Below are positions 17,560-25,094 of a stretch of DNA of 33,096 nucleotides, in pieces. Position 1 is the first letter of the stretch, and each line of letters starts with the position of its first letter. The notes beneath the pieces are model-generated. The model made no database searches. It saw nothing but the letters and a program-made list of their open reading frames with translations, and was not told the origin of the DNA. This DNA comes from an uncultured bacterium. Its GTDB lineage: Bacteria; Bacteroidota; Ignavibacteria; Ignavibacteriales; Melioribacteraceae. Location: contig CALDDL010000130.1 in the NCBI GenBank assembly GCA_937936675.1, positions 1 to 33,096 of the forward strand. The letters are read 5' to 3'. A program made the translations under genes and the position numbers.

Positions 17560-18610
17560 GAGTAACTTTTTGAGGTTCTAATTCAAGTACATGTCTTAAT
17601 ACATCAACTACTCTTCTGCTATACCCCCATTCATTATCATACCATAAAGTAAGGTTTAATAATTCTCCATTAATAATTTCAATCCATCTATTATCTATCA
17701 CCGCTGAATAATCAGTACCCGTGAAATCGACCGAAACAAGAGGTTCTGAATTAAGATAAAGGATTGGCCATCTCTGCATCCTTTCAAATTCGCAGATTGC
17801 ATCTAATAGATCATTAATTCTGATTTTAGAATTTAATTGAAATGTAATATCAGCAGCACCGACTACGGGAGTTGGAATTCTAAATGAGTAACAGCGCATT
17901 TTATCGAGCACTCCGGGAAATACTTTATTGGCAGCATGTATTGCAGTAGTTGGTTTTGGAATTATTGAAGCCGTACTTGCCCTACCAACGGCATAATGAT
18001 GATACAATTTTCCGGGGTTACTCCATGAGTAAGATGGTCCATCTAATAAATTTTGATATGAAAGCCACGGATGAAGAGTCTTTAGAAATCCCGCTTTTAC
18101 TCCAAACTTTTCATTGATTAATTTATAAACCGGAGCAAAAGCTACAACATCGCAAATACTACTGGATACTATATGATCTGTTTCCGGGTTATAAGAATTT
18201 TCATTAGCACCAAGCACAATCACTTTTGTAATTTCGTCCGGGGAGTGTGTAACTACGATTTTTCTTATCCCTGAATTTAGCATCTTGGGTAATTTGATAA
18301 GATTCTCATGAACTCCCGAGGCTTCAATTACAGCATCACATCCGGCAGATGCCCAATCAACTTCCGATATATCATTTTTATTAAAGACTTTTATTCTTGT
18401 ATTACCATTAAAATATATGTACTGATCATCGTGTTTAATATTGTACTTAAATCTTCCATAAAAAGAATCATACTTAATTAGATAAACTAAATTTGCTATC
18501 TCCGGGTTAATATCATTAATTGCTACTACTTCAATGTCTTCAAATAATTCAATAATTCGGAAAATTGCACGACCAATCCTCCCCATTCCATTAATACCAA
18601 TTTTTAACAT
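17537..18610 (-). CDS. Divergent GAPDH-family dehydrogenase in a polysaccharide operon
   Basis: This 357-residue protein has the GAPDH fold: GINGMGRIGR, VAINDINP (Asp typical of NAD use), FRIPTP, and YDNEWGYS near the C-terminus. Catalytic Cys153 and His180 are kept, 27 residues apart exactly as Cys149/His176 in classical enzymes. The surroundings differ. The usual SNASCTTNC reads SSSICDVVA, so the Ser and Thr flanking the Cys, which bind phosphate, are Ile152 and Asp154. The Thr three residues after the His is Leu183. It is probably an NAD-dependent dehydrogenase of another aldehyde, not the glycolytic enzyme. It is the first gene of the operon, with an AGAGG ribosome site ahead of ATG 18610. 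Confidence 0.88.
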   Translation of the reverse strand: MLKIGINGMGRIGRAIFRIIELFEDIEVVAINDINPEIANLVYLIKYDSFYGRFKYNIKHDDQYIYFNGNTRIKVFNKNDISEVDWASAGCDAVIEASGVHENLIKLPKMLNSGIRKIVVTHSPDEITKVIVLGANENSYNPETDHIVSSSICDVVAFAPVYKLINEKFGVKAGFLKTLHPWLSYQNLLDGPSYSWSNPGKLYHHYAVGRASTASIIPKPTTAIHAANKVFPGVLDKMRCYSFRIPTPVVGAADITFQLNSKIRINDLLDAICEFERMQRWPILYLNSEPLVSVDFTGTDYSAVIDNRWIEIINGELLNLTLWYDNEWGYSRRVVDVLRHVLELEPQKVTHEEFTLS

Positions 18611-18643
18611 AAATAAACCTCTTATATTTCTTGTAGTTACTTG

Positions 18644-18660
18644 TCCAATTGCTGTGCCAA
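18644..18660 (-). promoter_or_regulatory. Candidate sigma54-type (-24/-12) promoter of the polysaccharide operon
   Basis: On the minus strand the sequence reads TTGGCAC, five bases, then TTGGA. The sigma54 consensus is TGGCAC, five bases, TTGC[A/T]. The -24 half is perfect and the spacing is exact, but the -12 half has GG in place of GC, which is a serious mismatch. The predicted start of transcription lies about 22 bases before ATG 18610, leaving room for the AGAGG ribosome site. Confidence 0.35.
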
Positions 18661-18897
18661 GAAATCATTTTTGAGTACATATAATTAGATTTGAACATAT
18701 TTCTTGATTTTTCGACAAAAATGAGCTGTTTTCAGCAATTATGAGTAATATTTCATCTTATTTAAACTCTTTGATAAGAATTTTATTGACAAGAGATAAC
18801 CCAAGAATGAATAATTATAAAATTATGGCTAAATATAACCACATCAAAGTACTTCATTTCTCCCCTTCAAAAGATTTCTTGTCTTTTTCTAAAAAAG

Positions 18898-18917
18898 ATG
18901 TTGCAACATTAAATGTT
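18898..18917 (+). promoter_or_regulatory. Overlapping palindromes, candidate MarR operator
   Basis: ATGTTGCAACAT (18898-18909) is a perfect 12-base palindrome. It overlaps AACATTAAATGTT (18905-18917), which has perfect 6-base arms around one base. The half-site AACAT/ATGTT therefore occurs three times in alternating orientation. The site covers the -33 box and spacer of the yceI promoter, where a bound dimer would block polymerase. The MarR regulator encoded in the same unit is the obvious candidate for binding it. Confidence 0.5.
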
Positions 18918-18931
18918 ATAACGTATATTTG
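18901..18931 (+). promoter_or_regulatory. Bacteroidetes-type promoter of yceI-marR
   Basis: TTG (18901-18903) and TATATTTG (18924-18931) match the Bacteroidetes -33 TTG and -7 TAnnTTTG elements with a 20-base spacer. Transcription would begin near 18938, about 33 bases before the start codon, with GGAG at 18960-18963 as ribosome site. Confidence 0.6.
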
Positions 18932-18970
18932 AGTTATAAATAATATCAACAAACTAAATGGAGTACTCAA

Positions 18971-19567
18971 ATGAAAAATATATATGCTCTTCTTTTTATG
19001 GTAATCTTTACCTTTGCATCTGTTACTATTACAACCGCACAAACAAAATGGAATTTGGATAAATCACACTCTAAAGTTGGTTTCTCTGTAAGCCACATGG
19101 TTATTACCGATGTCGAAGGTAATTTCAAAGACTTTGATGCAACAGTTACAACAACAGGTGAAGATTTCAGCACAGCTAAAATCGATTTTACGGCAAAGAC
19201 CGCTTCGGTATATACAGAAAATGAGAAAAGAGACAATCACCTTAGATCAGACGATTTCTTTAATGCGGAAAAATACCCTAACCTTACTTTCAAAAGTAAA
19301 TCAATTAAACAAGTAAGCGATAATAAATATAAACTCACCGGCGATCTTACTATGCGAGATGTAACTAAGGAAGTTGTCTTAGATGTTAAGTTTAATGGTA
19401 TAATAAAAGATATGAGCGGAAATACGAGGGCAGGGTTCAAAATTACAGGCGAACTAAACCGCATGGATTATGGTCTAAAGTTTAATGCTCTTTTAGGTAC
19501 AGGTGATGCCGTTGTTGGCAATACAGTTGAATTAATAATTAATGTAGAACTTATAAAAGCAAAATGA
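18971..19567 (+). CDS. YceI-family periplasmic lipid-binding protein
   Basis: This 198-residue protein has a signal peptide (residues 1-24, ending TTAQ) and one YceI lipocalin-like beta-barrel. Family landmarks are WNLDKSHSKVGFSVSHM at the start, the DNHLRSDDFFNAEKYP motif, LTGDLTMRDVTKEV in the middle, and GFKITGELNRMDYGL. These proteins bind isoprenoid or other long hydrophobic chains; their physiological role is often stress-related and not well fixed. Length (about 175 after cleavage) is normal. It is the first gene of a two-gene unit, ending in a 4-base ATGA overlap with the MarR regulator. Palindromes in the promoter suggest repression by that regulator. Confidence 0.93.
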   Translation: MKNIYALLFMVIFTFASVTITTAQTKWNLDKSHSKVGFSVSHMVITDVEGNFKDFDATVTTTGEDFSTAKIDFTAKTASVYTENEKRDNHLRSDDFFNAEKYPNLTFKSKSIKQVSDNKYKLTGDLTMRDVTKEVVLDVKFNGIIKDMSGNTRAGFKITGELNRMDYGLKFNALLGTGDAVVGNTVELIINVELIKAK

Positions 19568-20013
19568 CATTAGAAAAAGAGATTACTCAAACAAAATTCA
19601 AGAGTGAATATCAAAAGTTAGCCGTGAATATTATATATACTCACGGCTGGCTTATTTCTAAACAGAATGAGATATTCAGGAAGTACGATATCACTGCCAC
19701 ACAATTCAATATCTTAAGGATTTTGCGTGGGCAGCAAGGCAATCCCGCCTCGATCTCTCTTCTTCAAGACAGGATGCTTGATAAGATGAGTGATACTTCC
19801 CGTCTCGTAGATCGCCTAAAAAATAAGGGATTTGTCGAAAGAATAATTTGCCCGAATGACCGCCGCAAGGTTGAAGTAACTATTACTGATGCCGGACTCG
19901 GTCTTCTTTCGCAAATAGATGAACATGAACATCTTTTTGAAGATGCACTCAGAAATCTTTCTGAGGAGGAAGCGGAAACCTTAAACAAGTTGCTTGATAA
20001 AGCTCGTGGATAA
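19564..20013 (+). CDS. MarR-family transcriptional regulator
   Basis: This 149-residue protein is a typical MarR winged-helix repressor. Dimerisation helices lie at both ends. ITATQFNILRILRGQ begins the DNA-binding domain, SDTSRLVDRLKNKGFVER holds the recognition helix, and the wing carries CPNDRRKVEVTITDAG with the family's DRR signature. It is translationally coupled to yceI (4-base overlap). The likely target is the palindrome pair in the promoter of this unit, giving autoregulation. I see no cysteine arrangement that would mark it as an OhrR-type peroxide sensor. The ligand is unknown. Confidence 0.92.
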   Translation: MTLEKEITQTKFKSEYQKLAVNIIYTHGWLISKQNEIFRKYDITATQFNILRILRGQQGNPASISLLQDRMLDKMSDTSRLVDRLKNKGFVERIICPNDRRKVEVTITDAGLGLLSQIDEHEHLFEDALRNLSEEEAETLNKLLDKARG

Positions 20014-20315
20014 TTAAATTATAATAGTTACCCCAATTTAATCAAAGTGCCCCCTCTGAGGAAAAGTTCATTTTTTCCTATTTCACTTTTTGATATTCCG
20101 GTGCGAAATATTCATCCCACTTAACGCAACGCTACTCCCATCCAAAGCGATCCGTTCTTTCTATGTCAATCATTAAGATTCCTATTTGATTTCTCCTAAT
20201 TGTCAATCATTGAGATTCCTATTTGATTTCTCTTAACCGACAATCATTGAGATTCCCCTGCGGAATTTCTTCCACTCCCCTATTATATATTGCCTAAAAC
20301 TCTTATATTTCTTTA
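20014..20315. other. Intergenic region upstream of the hydroxyproline locus
   Basis: These 302 bases contain the repeat cluster at 20164-20270 and otherwise nothing I can assign. Just before the activase start the sequence TATATTTC (20304-20311) is one base from TAnnTTTG, but it is too close to the ATG and has no matching TTG, so I do not call it a promoter. No good ribosome site precedes ATG 20316. Confidence 0.45.
20164..20270. repeat. Two and a half tandem 37-base repeats, related to dispersed palindromic repeats
   Basis: The first copy spans 20164-20200 and the second 20201-20237; they differ at only a few bases. A third, degenerate copy starts at 20238 and changes after GATTCC into CCTGCGGAATTTC, where ATTCC and GGAAT can pair. 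The core TCAATCATTGAGATTCC resembles the dispersed GAGATTCC...GGAAT palindromic repeats common between genes in many Bacteroidota. There are no spacers, so it is not a CRISPR array. It lies between marR and the activase gene. Confidence 0.7.
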
Positions 20316-21122
20316 ATGAAGCAGAATGGATATATCTTCGATATAAAACGGTATTCTATTAATGATGGACCGGGTATTAGAACTACGATCTTTTTCAAAG
20401 GTTGTCCTCTTAATTGCTGGTGGTGTCATAATCCCGAAAGCCAAAGAAAGCTTCCCGAAGAATTTTCCGGTTGCAGCCTAAGATGGAATTTTTCACCCGA
20501 TGAAAACGAAAAAGACATGATCGGTTCGGCGGCTTCAGTTGCCGATATAATGGAAGTTATTCAAAAAGATATTCCCTTCTACGATCAATCTAAAGGAGGA
20601 GTAACGTTCTCGGGCGGTGAGCCGCTTCTCCAGCATGAATTTCTTACTTCTCTATTAATTGAATGCCGCAAACGTGATATTCATACTGCAGTCGATACGA
20701 GTGGATATGCCGATATTTCAATTATTAAAAGCATTGCTCCATTGACCGATCTTTTTCTCTATGACTTAAAATTAATCAGCGAAAAACTTCATATCGATTA
20801 TTCAGGAGTTTCCAATAAAATAATTTTGGATAATCTTTCTTATCTTACAGATTCCGGCATGAAAGTAATAATTAGAATCCCGATAATTCCCGGTATTACT
20901 TCCTCCGATGAAAATATAAAAAATATAATAGATTTTGTTTCCGGTCTTAAAACGATTTGGGGAGTATCTCTCCTTCCATTTCATAAAACCGGATTTACTA
21001 AATATGAAAAGATGAACAAAATAAATAAGCTGCCATTAATAGAACCGCCAAGCGAAGAATATATGATCTCTCTAAAAGATCAATTTACGAGAGCGGGTTT
21101 TAATACAGGCATCGGAGGATAA
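20316..21122 (+). CDS. Radical-SAM activase of the glycyl radical enzyme HypD
   Basis: This 268-residue protein belongs to the pyruvate formate-lyase activase family. It uses a [4Fe-4S] cluster and SAM to place the glycyl radical on its partner. FKGCPLNCWWCHNPE gives the cluster ligands Cys30, Cys34 and Cys37 (CX3CX2C), preceded by the family motif SINDGPGIRT. FSGGEPLLQ is the SAM-binding GGE motif, and DLFLYDLKL follows. Between NPES and SVADIMEVI many activases of dehydratase-type enzymes carry a ferredoxin-like insert with extra cysteines. Here the insert is short and has only Cys53, so auxiliary clusters are unlikely. It ends 9 bases before hypD, which identifies its partner. Confidence 0.9.
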   Translation: MKQNGYIFDIKRYSINDGPGIRTTIFFKGCPLNCWWCHNPESQRKLPEEFSGCSLRWNFSPDENEKDMIGSAASVADIMEVIQKDIPFYDQSKGGVTFSGGEPLLQHEFLTSLLIECRKRDIHTAVDTSGYADISIIKSIAPLTDLFLYDLKLISEKLHIDYSGVSNKIILDNLSYLTDSGMKVIIRIPIIPGITSSDENIKNIIDFVSGLKTIWGVSLLPFHKTGFTKYEKMNKINKLPLIEPPSEEYMISLKDQFTRAGFNTGIGG

Positions 21123-21131
21123 AAAAACCAA

Positions 21132-23495
21132 ATGAATGAAAGGATAAAAAAACTTCGCACTCAATCCCTTGAAGCCATTCCTTACCTATCGCATGAAAGG
21201 GCAAAACTATTAACTGAATTTTATAGTTCAAATGATATCGCAAAATTTTCTCTCCCTGTTACACGAGCATTATCATTCAAGTATCTTCTTGAGAATAAGG
21301 AGCTTTGCATTAATGATGGTGAACTAATAGTGGGCGAGAGAGGTCCCGAACCAAAAGCTACACCCACTTATCCCGAGCTGTGTGTTCATAGCGTAAAAGA
21401 TTTGGAGATATTAAATTATCGCGAAAAGGTTTCATTCAAAGTATCGATGGAAACTCAAGGTATATTCATATCGGACATATTTCCGTTTTGGGAAGGTAAA
21501 TCGATTCGTGATAAAATATTAGCCGAAACGGATCTCGAATGGCGAAATGCTTATAAAGCAGGTATCTTTACCGAATTTATGGAGCAGCGCGCTCCGGGTC
21601 ATACAGTCCTCGATGATAAAATTTATAAAAAGGGGATGAATGATTTTAAAACCGAAATTGAAGAAGAGATAAAAAACCTTGATTTTTTTAATGATCCGGA
21701 AGCTTTAAGCAAGAGAGAAGAACTAAAAGCAATGCATATAGCCGCCGATGCGATCATCTCCTACGCTAATCGATATGCAAATAAATTGACCGAAGCGGCT
21801 TACTCTGAAAAAGACAGCACAAGAAAAAATGAATTAGAAACACTCGCAGGAATATGCAGCAGAGTCCCTGCCAATGCTCCTCGAACATTCTGGGAAGCCC
21901 TTCAATACTATTGGTTTATTCATCTTGGCGTTATCACTGAACTTAATACCTGGGATTCATTCAACCCGGGCAGATTGGATCGGCATCTTTATCCATTCTA
22001 TAAACGTGATTTAGAAAGCGGTTTACTAACCGAAGACTCGGCAAAAGAACTGCTCCAATCATTTTGGATAAAATTCAATAATCAACCCGCTCCTCCGAAA
22101 GTCGGAGTTACAGCTCAAGAGAGTAATACATATACCGATTTTTGTTTAATAAATGTCGGTGGAGTTAATGAAAAAGGTGAAGATGCGGTTAATGATCTAA
22201 CCTATGTTATACTCGATGTAATTGAAGAGATGCGTTTATTGCAGCCGAGTTCGATGGTTCAGATTAGTAAAAAAAATCCAGATAGATTAGTCAAACGTGC
22301 ACTTAAGATAATAAAAACGGGCTTCGGACAGCCATCGCTATTTAATACCGATGCTATTATTCAGGAATTAGTGCGTCAAGGCAAATCAATTGTTGACGCA
22401 CGAAATGGCGGAGCAAGCGGCTGCGTGGAATCAGGTGCATTCGGCAAAGAAGCATACATCTTAACGGGCTATTTTAATCTGCCAAAAATTTTAGAACTTA
22501 CGCTCAACAATGGATATGATTTTAGAACCGAAAAGCAGCTTGGTCTCCATAGCGGGAATGCAGAGAGTTTTGAATCATTCGATCAATTATTAGAAGCATT
22601 CAAAAATCAGGTTCATCATTTCCTCGATATAAAAATCAAGGGCAATCTTATCATAGAAAAAATATTTGCCGATTATATGCCTGCTCCGTTTATGTCAATC
22701 TTAGTAGATGATTGCATTAAGAAGGGGAAAGATTATAATGCCGGTGGAGCAAGATACAATTCTTCATATATTCAAGGTGTCGGTCTCGGCTCTGTAACGG
22801 ATTCTCTTTCATCGCTTAAATACAATGTCTTCGATAAGAAAAAATATTCGATGAAGGAAGTGAGCGAGGCACTAAAAAATAATTTTGCATATTCATCCGA
22901 AATGCGTGAAGAATTTTTATTCAAGACACCCAAATATGGTAACGATGATAACTATGCCGATGATATAATGCGCGAAGTTTTTGAAATTTATTATTCCGGA
23001 ATAGACGGAAGAAAAAATATTAAAGGCGGCGAGTTTAGAGTAAATCTATTACCTACAACATGCCACGTTTATTTTGGAAGCGTAACGAGTGCTCTCCCCG
23101 ATGGAAGAAAAGCTTGCGAACCATTAAGCGAGGGGATCTCCCCGGTTCAGGGTGCGGACGTTCATGGACCTACGGCAGTTATTAAATCCGCCGCTAAGAT
23201 TGATCATCTCCGAACCGGCGGAACGTTACTCAATCAAAAATTTACACCACAAATTTTCGATCGGGAAGAGAATCTCGATAAACTCGTTTCCTTAATCCGT
23301 ACATATTTTAGTATGGACGGGCATCATATTCAATTCAATGTTGTTGATGCCGATATACTTCGTGAGGCACAGGAACATCCTGAAAAATACCGCGATCTGA
23401 TTGTGAGAGTTGCAGGTTATAGCGATTACTTTGTCGATCTCGGCATCGATCTTCAAAATGAAATTATTAGAAGAACTGAACATAAATCTTATTAA
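21132..23495 (+). CDS. hypD: trans-4-hydroxy-L-proline dehydratase, glycyl radical enzyme
   Basis: This 787-residue protein dehydrates trans-4-hydroxy-L-proline to (S)-1-pyrroline-5-carboxylate. The glycyl radical loop RVAGYS carries Gly762. The thiyl-radical Cys431 and base Glu433 lie in GGASGCVESG. From memory, the Clostridioides difficile HypD active site is His160, Asp278, Ser334, Phe340, Cys434, Glu436, Tyr450 and Gly765. The equivalents here are His157, Asp275, Ser331, Phe337, Cys431, Glu433, Tyr447 and Gly762, a constant offset of three. Long blocks such as FTEFMEQRAPGHTV and KFNNQPAPPKVG are shared. This rules out pyruvate formate-lyase, which has a Cys-Cys pair. GGAGG lies 13 bases upstream. 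It is oxygen-sensitive, so it implies anaerobic use. Confidence 0.95.
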   Translation: MNERIKKLRTQSLEAIPYLSHERAKLLTEFYSSNDIAKFSLPVTRALSFKYLLENKELCINDGELIVGERGPEPKATPTYPELCVHSVKDLEILNYREKVSFKVSMETQGIFISDIFPFWEGKSIRDKILAETDLEWRNAYKAGIFTEFMEQRAPGHTVLDDKIYKKGMNDFKTEIEEEIKNLDFFNDPEALSKREELKAMHIAADAIISYANRYANKLTEAAYSEKDSTRKNELETLAGICSRVPANAPRTFWEALQYYWFIHLGVITELNTWDSFNPGRLDRHLYPFYKRDLESGLLTEDSAKELLQSFWIKFNNQPAPPKVGVTAQESNTYTDFCLINVGGVNEKGEDAVNDLTYVILDVIEEMRLLQPSSMVQISKKNPDRLVKRALKIIKTGFGQPSLFNTDAIIQELVRQGKSIVDARNGGASGCVESGAFGKEAYILTGYFNLPKILELTLNNGYDFRTEKQLGLHSGNAESFESFDQLLEAFKNQVHHFLDIKIKGNLIIEKIFADYMPAPFMSILVDDCIKKGKDYNAGGARYNSSYIQGVGLGSVTDSLSSLKYNVFDKKKYSMKEVSEALKNNFAYSSEMREEFLFKTPKYGNDDNYADDIMREVFEIYYSGIDGRKNIKGGEFRVNLLPTTCHVYFGSVTSALPDGRKACEPLSEGISPVQGADVHGPTAVIKSAAKIDHLRTGGTLLNQKFTPQIFDREENLDKLVSLIRTYFSMDGHHIQFNVVDADILREAQEHPEKYRDLIVRVAGYSDYFVDLGIDLQNEIIRRTEHKSY

Positions 23496-23500
23496 AGGAG
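23494..23500 (+). promoter_or_regulatory. Ribosome site fixing the Xaa-Pro aminopeptidase start
   Basis: AAAGGAG lies 5 bases before ATG 23506 and overlaps the last bases of hypD. It shows that the protein begins MFDKKVY and not at the upstream in-frame ATG at 23410 inside hypD. Confidence 0.8.
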
Positions 23501-23505
23501 TTTGT

Positions 23506-24900
23506 ATGTTTGACAAAAAAGTGTATATAAAAAGAAGAGAAATGTTAAAGAAGAAAGTAAAAAGCGGATTGATTCTTCTACTCGGCAATGACGAAAGCCC
23601 TATGAACTATATGGATAACACATATCATTTCAGACAGGATAGTACTTTCCTCTATTATTTCGGAATCGATTTCCCGGGTCTTGCTGCCGTTATTGATATC
23701 GATGATAAGGCAGATGTAATTTTTGGGAATGATTTCACAATTGATGATATCGTTTGGATGGGACCGCAACCGACTATTGCACAGCGCGCCATAAAAAGCG
23801 GAATTAAATTAGCTGGAACTCCCGCTGAATTAAAAGATGTATTATTAAGGGCTGCTTCACAAGGCAGGAAGGTTCATTTTATTCCTCAATATCGATATGA
23901 TAATATGATGAAGCTCGAGGCTCTCCTCGATATTAGAGCAGGTGAAGTAAATAACTACGTTTCACCTCAATTAATAAAAGCTATCGTAGAGCAGCGTACA
24001 ATTAAATCCTCCGAAGAAATTAAAGAGATCGAAAAGGCAATCGATATCTCCTATGATATGCAGACTTCAGCTATGCAAATTACAATTCCCGGAATCAAAG
24101 AGCAGGAAATTGCAGGATATGTCCAAGGTATTGCCGCAGCAAAAGGTAATGGACTTTCCTTTCCGATAATTTTTTCTAAGCATGGCGAAACACTTCATAA
24201 TCACGGTCATGCTAATATTCTTCGTAATGGAGACTTAGTTGTAAACGATTCAGGCACCGAAACCGATCTTCATTATGCAAGCGACATTACTCGCACATTC
24301 CCTGTTAGCGGGAAATTCTCCGATCGCCAAAAAGAAATTTATCAGATCGTGCTTGATGCTAATATGGAAGCTATTAAAGCCGTTAAACCCGGAATCTTTT
24401 TCAAGGATGTTCATCTAAGGGCTGCCTCCGTTATTGCAACCGGCTTAAAAGAATTAGAATTTTTGAAAGGGGACGTAAAAGAGATCGTCAAAGAAGGTGC
24501 TCACGCTCTTTTCTTCCCGCATGGTCTCGGTCATCTTCTAGGTCTCGATGTTCATGATATGGAAAATCTCGGCGAAGTCTATACCGGTTACCATGAAAAA
24601 ATTAAACGTTCAACTCAGTTCGGACTTAAATCACTCCGTTACGCAAAAGAGATGAAACCGGGTACTGTTTTAACTATTGAGCCGGGTATCTATTTTATTC
24701 CCGAATTAATTCATAAATGGGAAGCAGAGGGAAAATTCACTCAATTTATTAATTACGAAAAAGCAAAAGAATATATCGGCTTCGGCGGTATCAGAATTGA
24801 AGATGATATTTTAGTAACGAGAACGGGTTCGAGAGTACTCGGTAAACCGATACCGAAAACCATAGAAGAAGTGGAACAGTTTTGTTCTAATAAAAATTAA
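23506..24900 (+). CDS. pepP: Xaa-Pro aminopeptidase (M24B)
   Basis: This 464-residue cytoplasmic enzyme removes the N-terminal residue from peptides whose second residue is proline, and probably hydroxyproline. An N-terminal creatinase-like domain (about 1-170) precedes the pita-bread metallopeptidase domain. Dinuclear metal ligands are Asp248, Asp260 (ASDITRTFP), His343 (HGLGHLLGLDVHD), Glu392 (TIEPGIY) and Glu432 (GGIRIEDD). They correspond to Asp260, Asp271, His354, Glu383 and Glu406 of E. coli PepP, with one extra residue between the two Asp. It begins 10 bases after hypD, so it is co-transcribed. It would supply free amino acids from X-Pro or X-Hyp peptides to the neighbouring catabolic enzymes. 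Confidence 0.94.
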   Translation: MFDKKVYIKRREMLKKKVKSGLILLLGNDESPMNYMDNTYHFRQDSTFLYYFGIDFPGLAAVIDIDDKADVIFGNDFTIDDIVWMGPQPTIAQRAIKSGIKLAGTPAELKDVLLRAASQGRKVHFIPQYRYDNMMKLEALLDIRAGEVNNYVSPQLIKAIVEQRTIKSSEEIKEIEKAIDISYDMQTSAMQITIPGIKEQEIAGYVQGIAAAKGNGLSFPIIFSKHGETLHNHGHANILRNGDLVVNDSGTETDLHYASDITRTFPVSGKFSDRQKEIYQIVLDANMEAIKAVKPGIFFKDVHLRAASVIATGLKELEFLKGDVKEIVKEGAHALFFPHGLGHLLGLDVHDMENLGEVYTGYHEKIKRSTQFGLKSLRYAKEMKPGTVLTIEPGIYFIPELIHKWEAEGKFTQFINYEKAKEYIGFGGIRIEDDILVTRTGSRVLGKPIPKTIEEVEQFCSNKN

Positions 24901-25026
24901 TATCAGTTAAGAATGTTTGGCATTTATATTGGAAATCTTAAAGAGGCATAATGTTGCTGATTAATCGATACTTCAATTAATTCAGTAAAATTATTTTATT
25001 CATCAAGAATTTTTAGATTAGCAGTA

Positions 25027-25034
25027 TAATTTTG
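25027..25034 (+). promoter_or_regulatory. Possible -7 element ahead of the proline dehydrogenase
   Basis: TAATTTTG fits the Bacteroidetes TAnnTTTG box, about 60 bases before GTG 25095 in the 194-base gap after pepP. No TTG lies at the expected -33 position, so an internal promoter is only a possibility. Confidence 0.25.
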
Positions 25035-25094
25035 TTCTATCTGGAACTAAATATTGATAGAATATTTTCTTCTAAATGAAATGGAGAATTATAA

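Larger units (their letters stand above)
18611..18970. other. Divergent promoter region between polysaccharide operon and yceI-marR
   Basis: These 360 bases separate divergent transcription units and contain the sigma54-like element (18644-18660, minus) and the yceI promoter with its palindromes (18898-18931, plus). The middle part, about 18670-18890, shows nothing I can name. A small open frame there (18741-18932) has no ribosome site and runs into the promoter, so I do not call it. Confidence 0.5.

Noticed and set aside
18741..18932. 63-codon plus-strand open frame in the divergent gap
   Set aside because: It has no ribosome site and runs through the yceI promoter and palindromes; no recognisable motif.
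20164..20270. CRISPR-like repeat
   Set aside because: The repeats are directly adjacent without spacers, only two and a half copies exist, and no cas gene is near.
21132..23495. Pyruvate formate-lyase or glycerol dehydratase
   Set aside because: There is no Cys-Cys pair, and the active-site pattern matches HypD with a constant offset of three residues.
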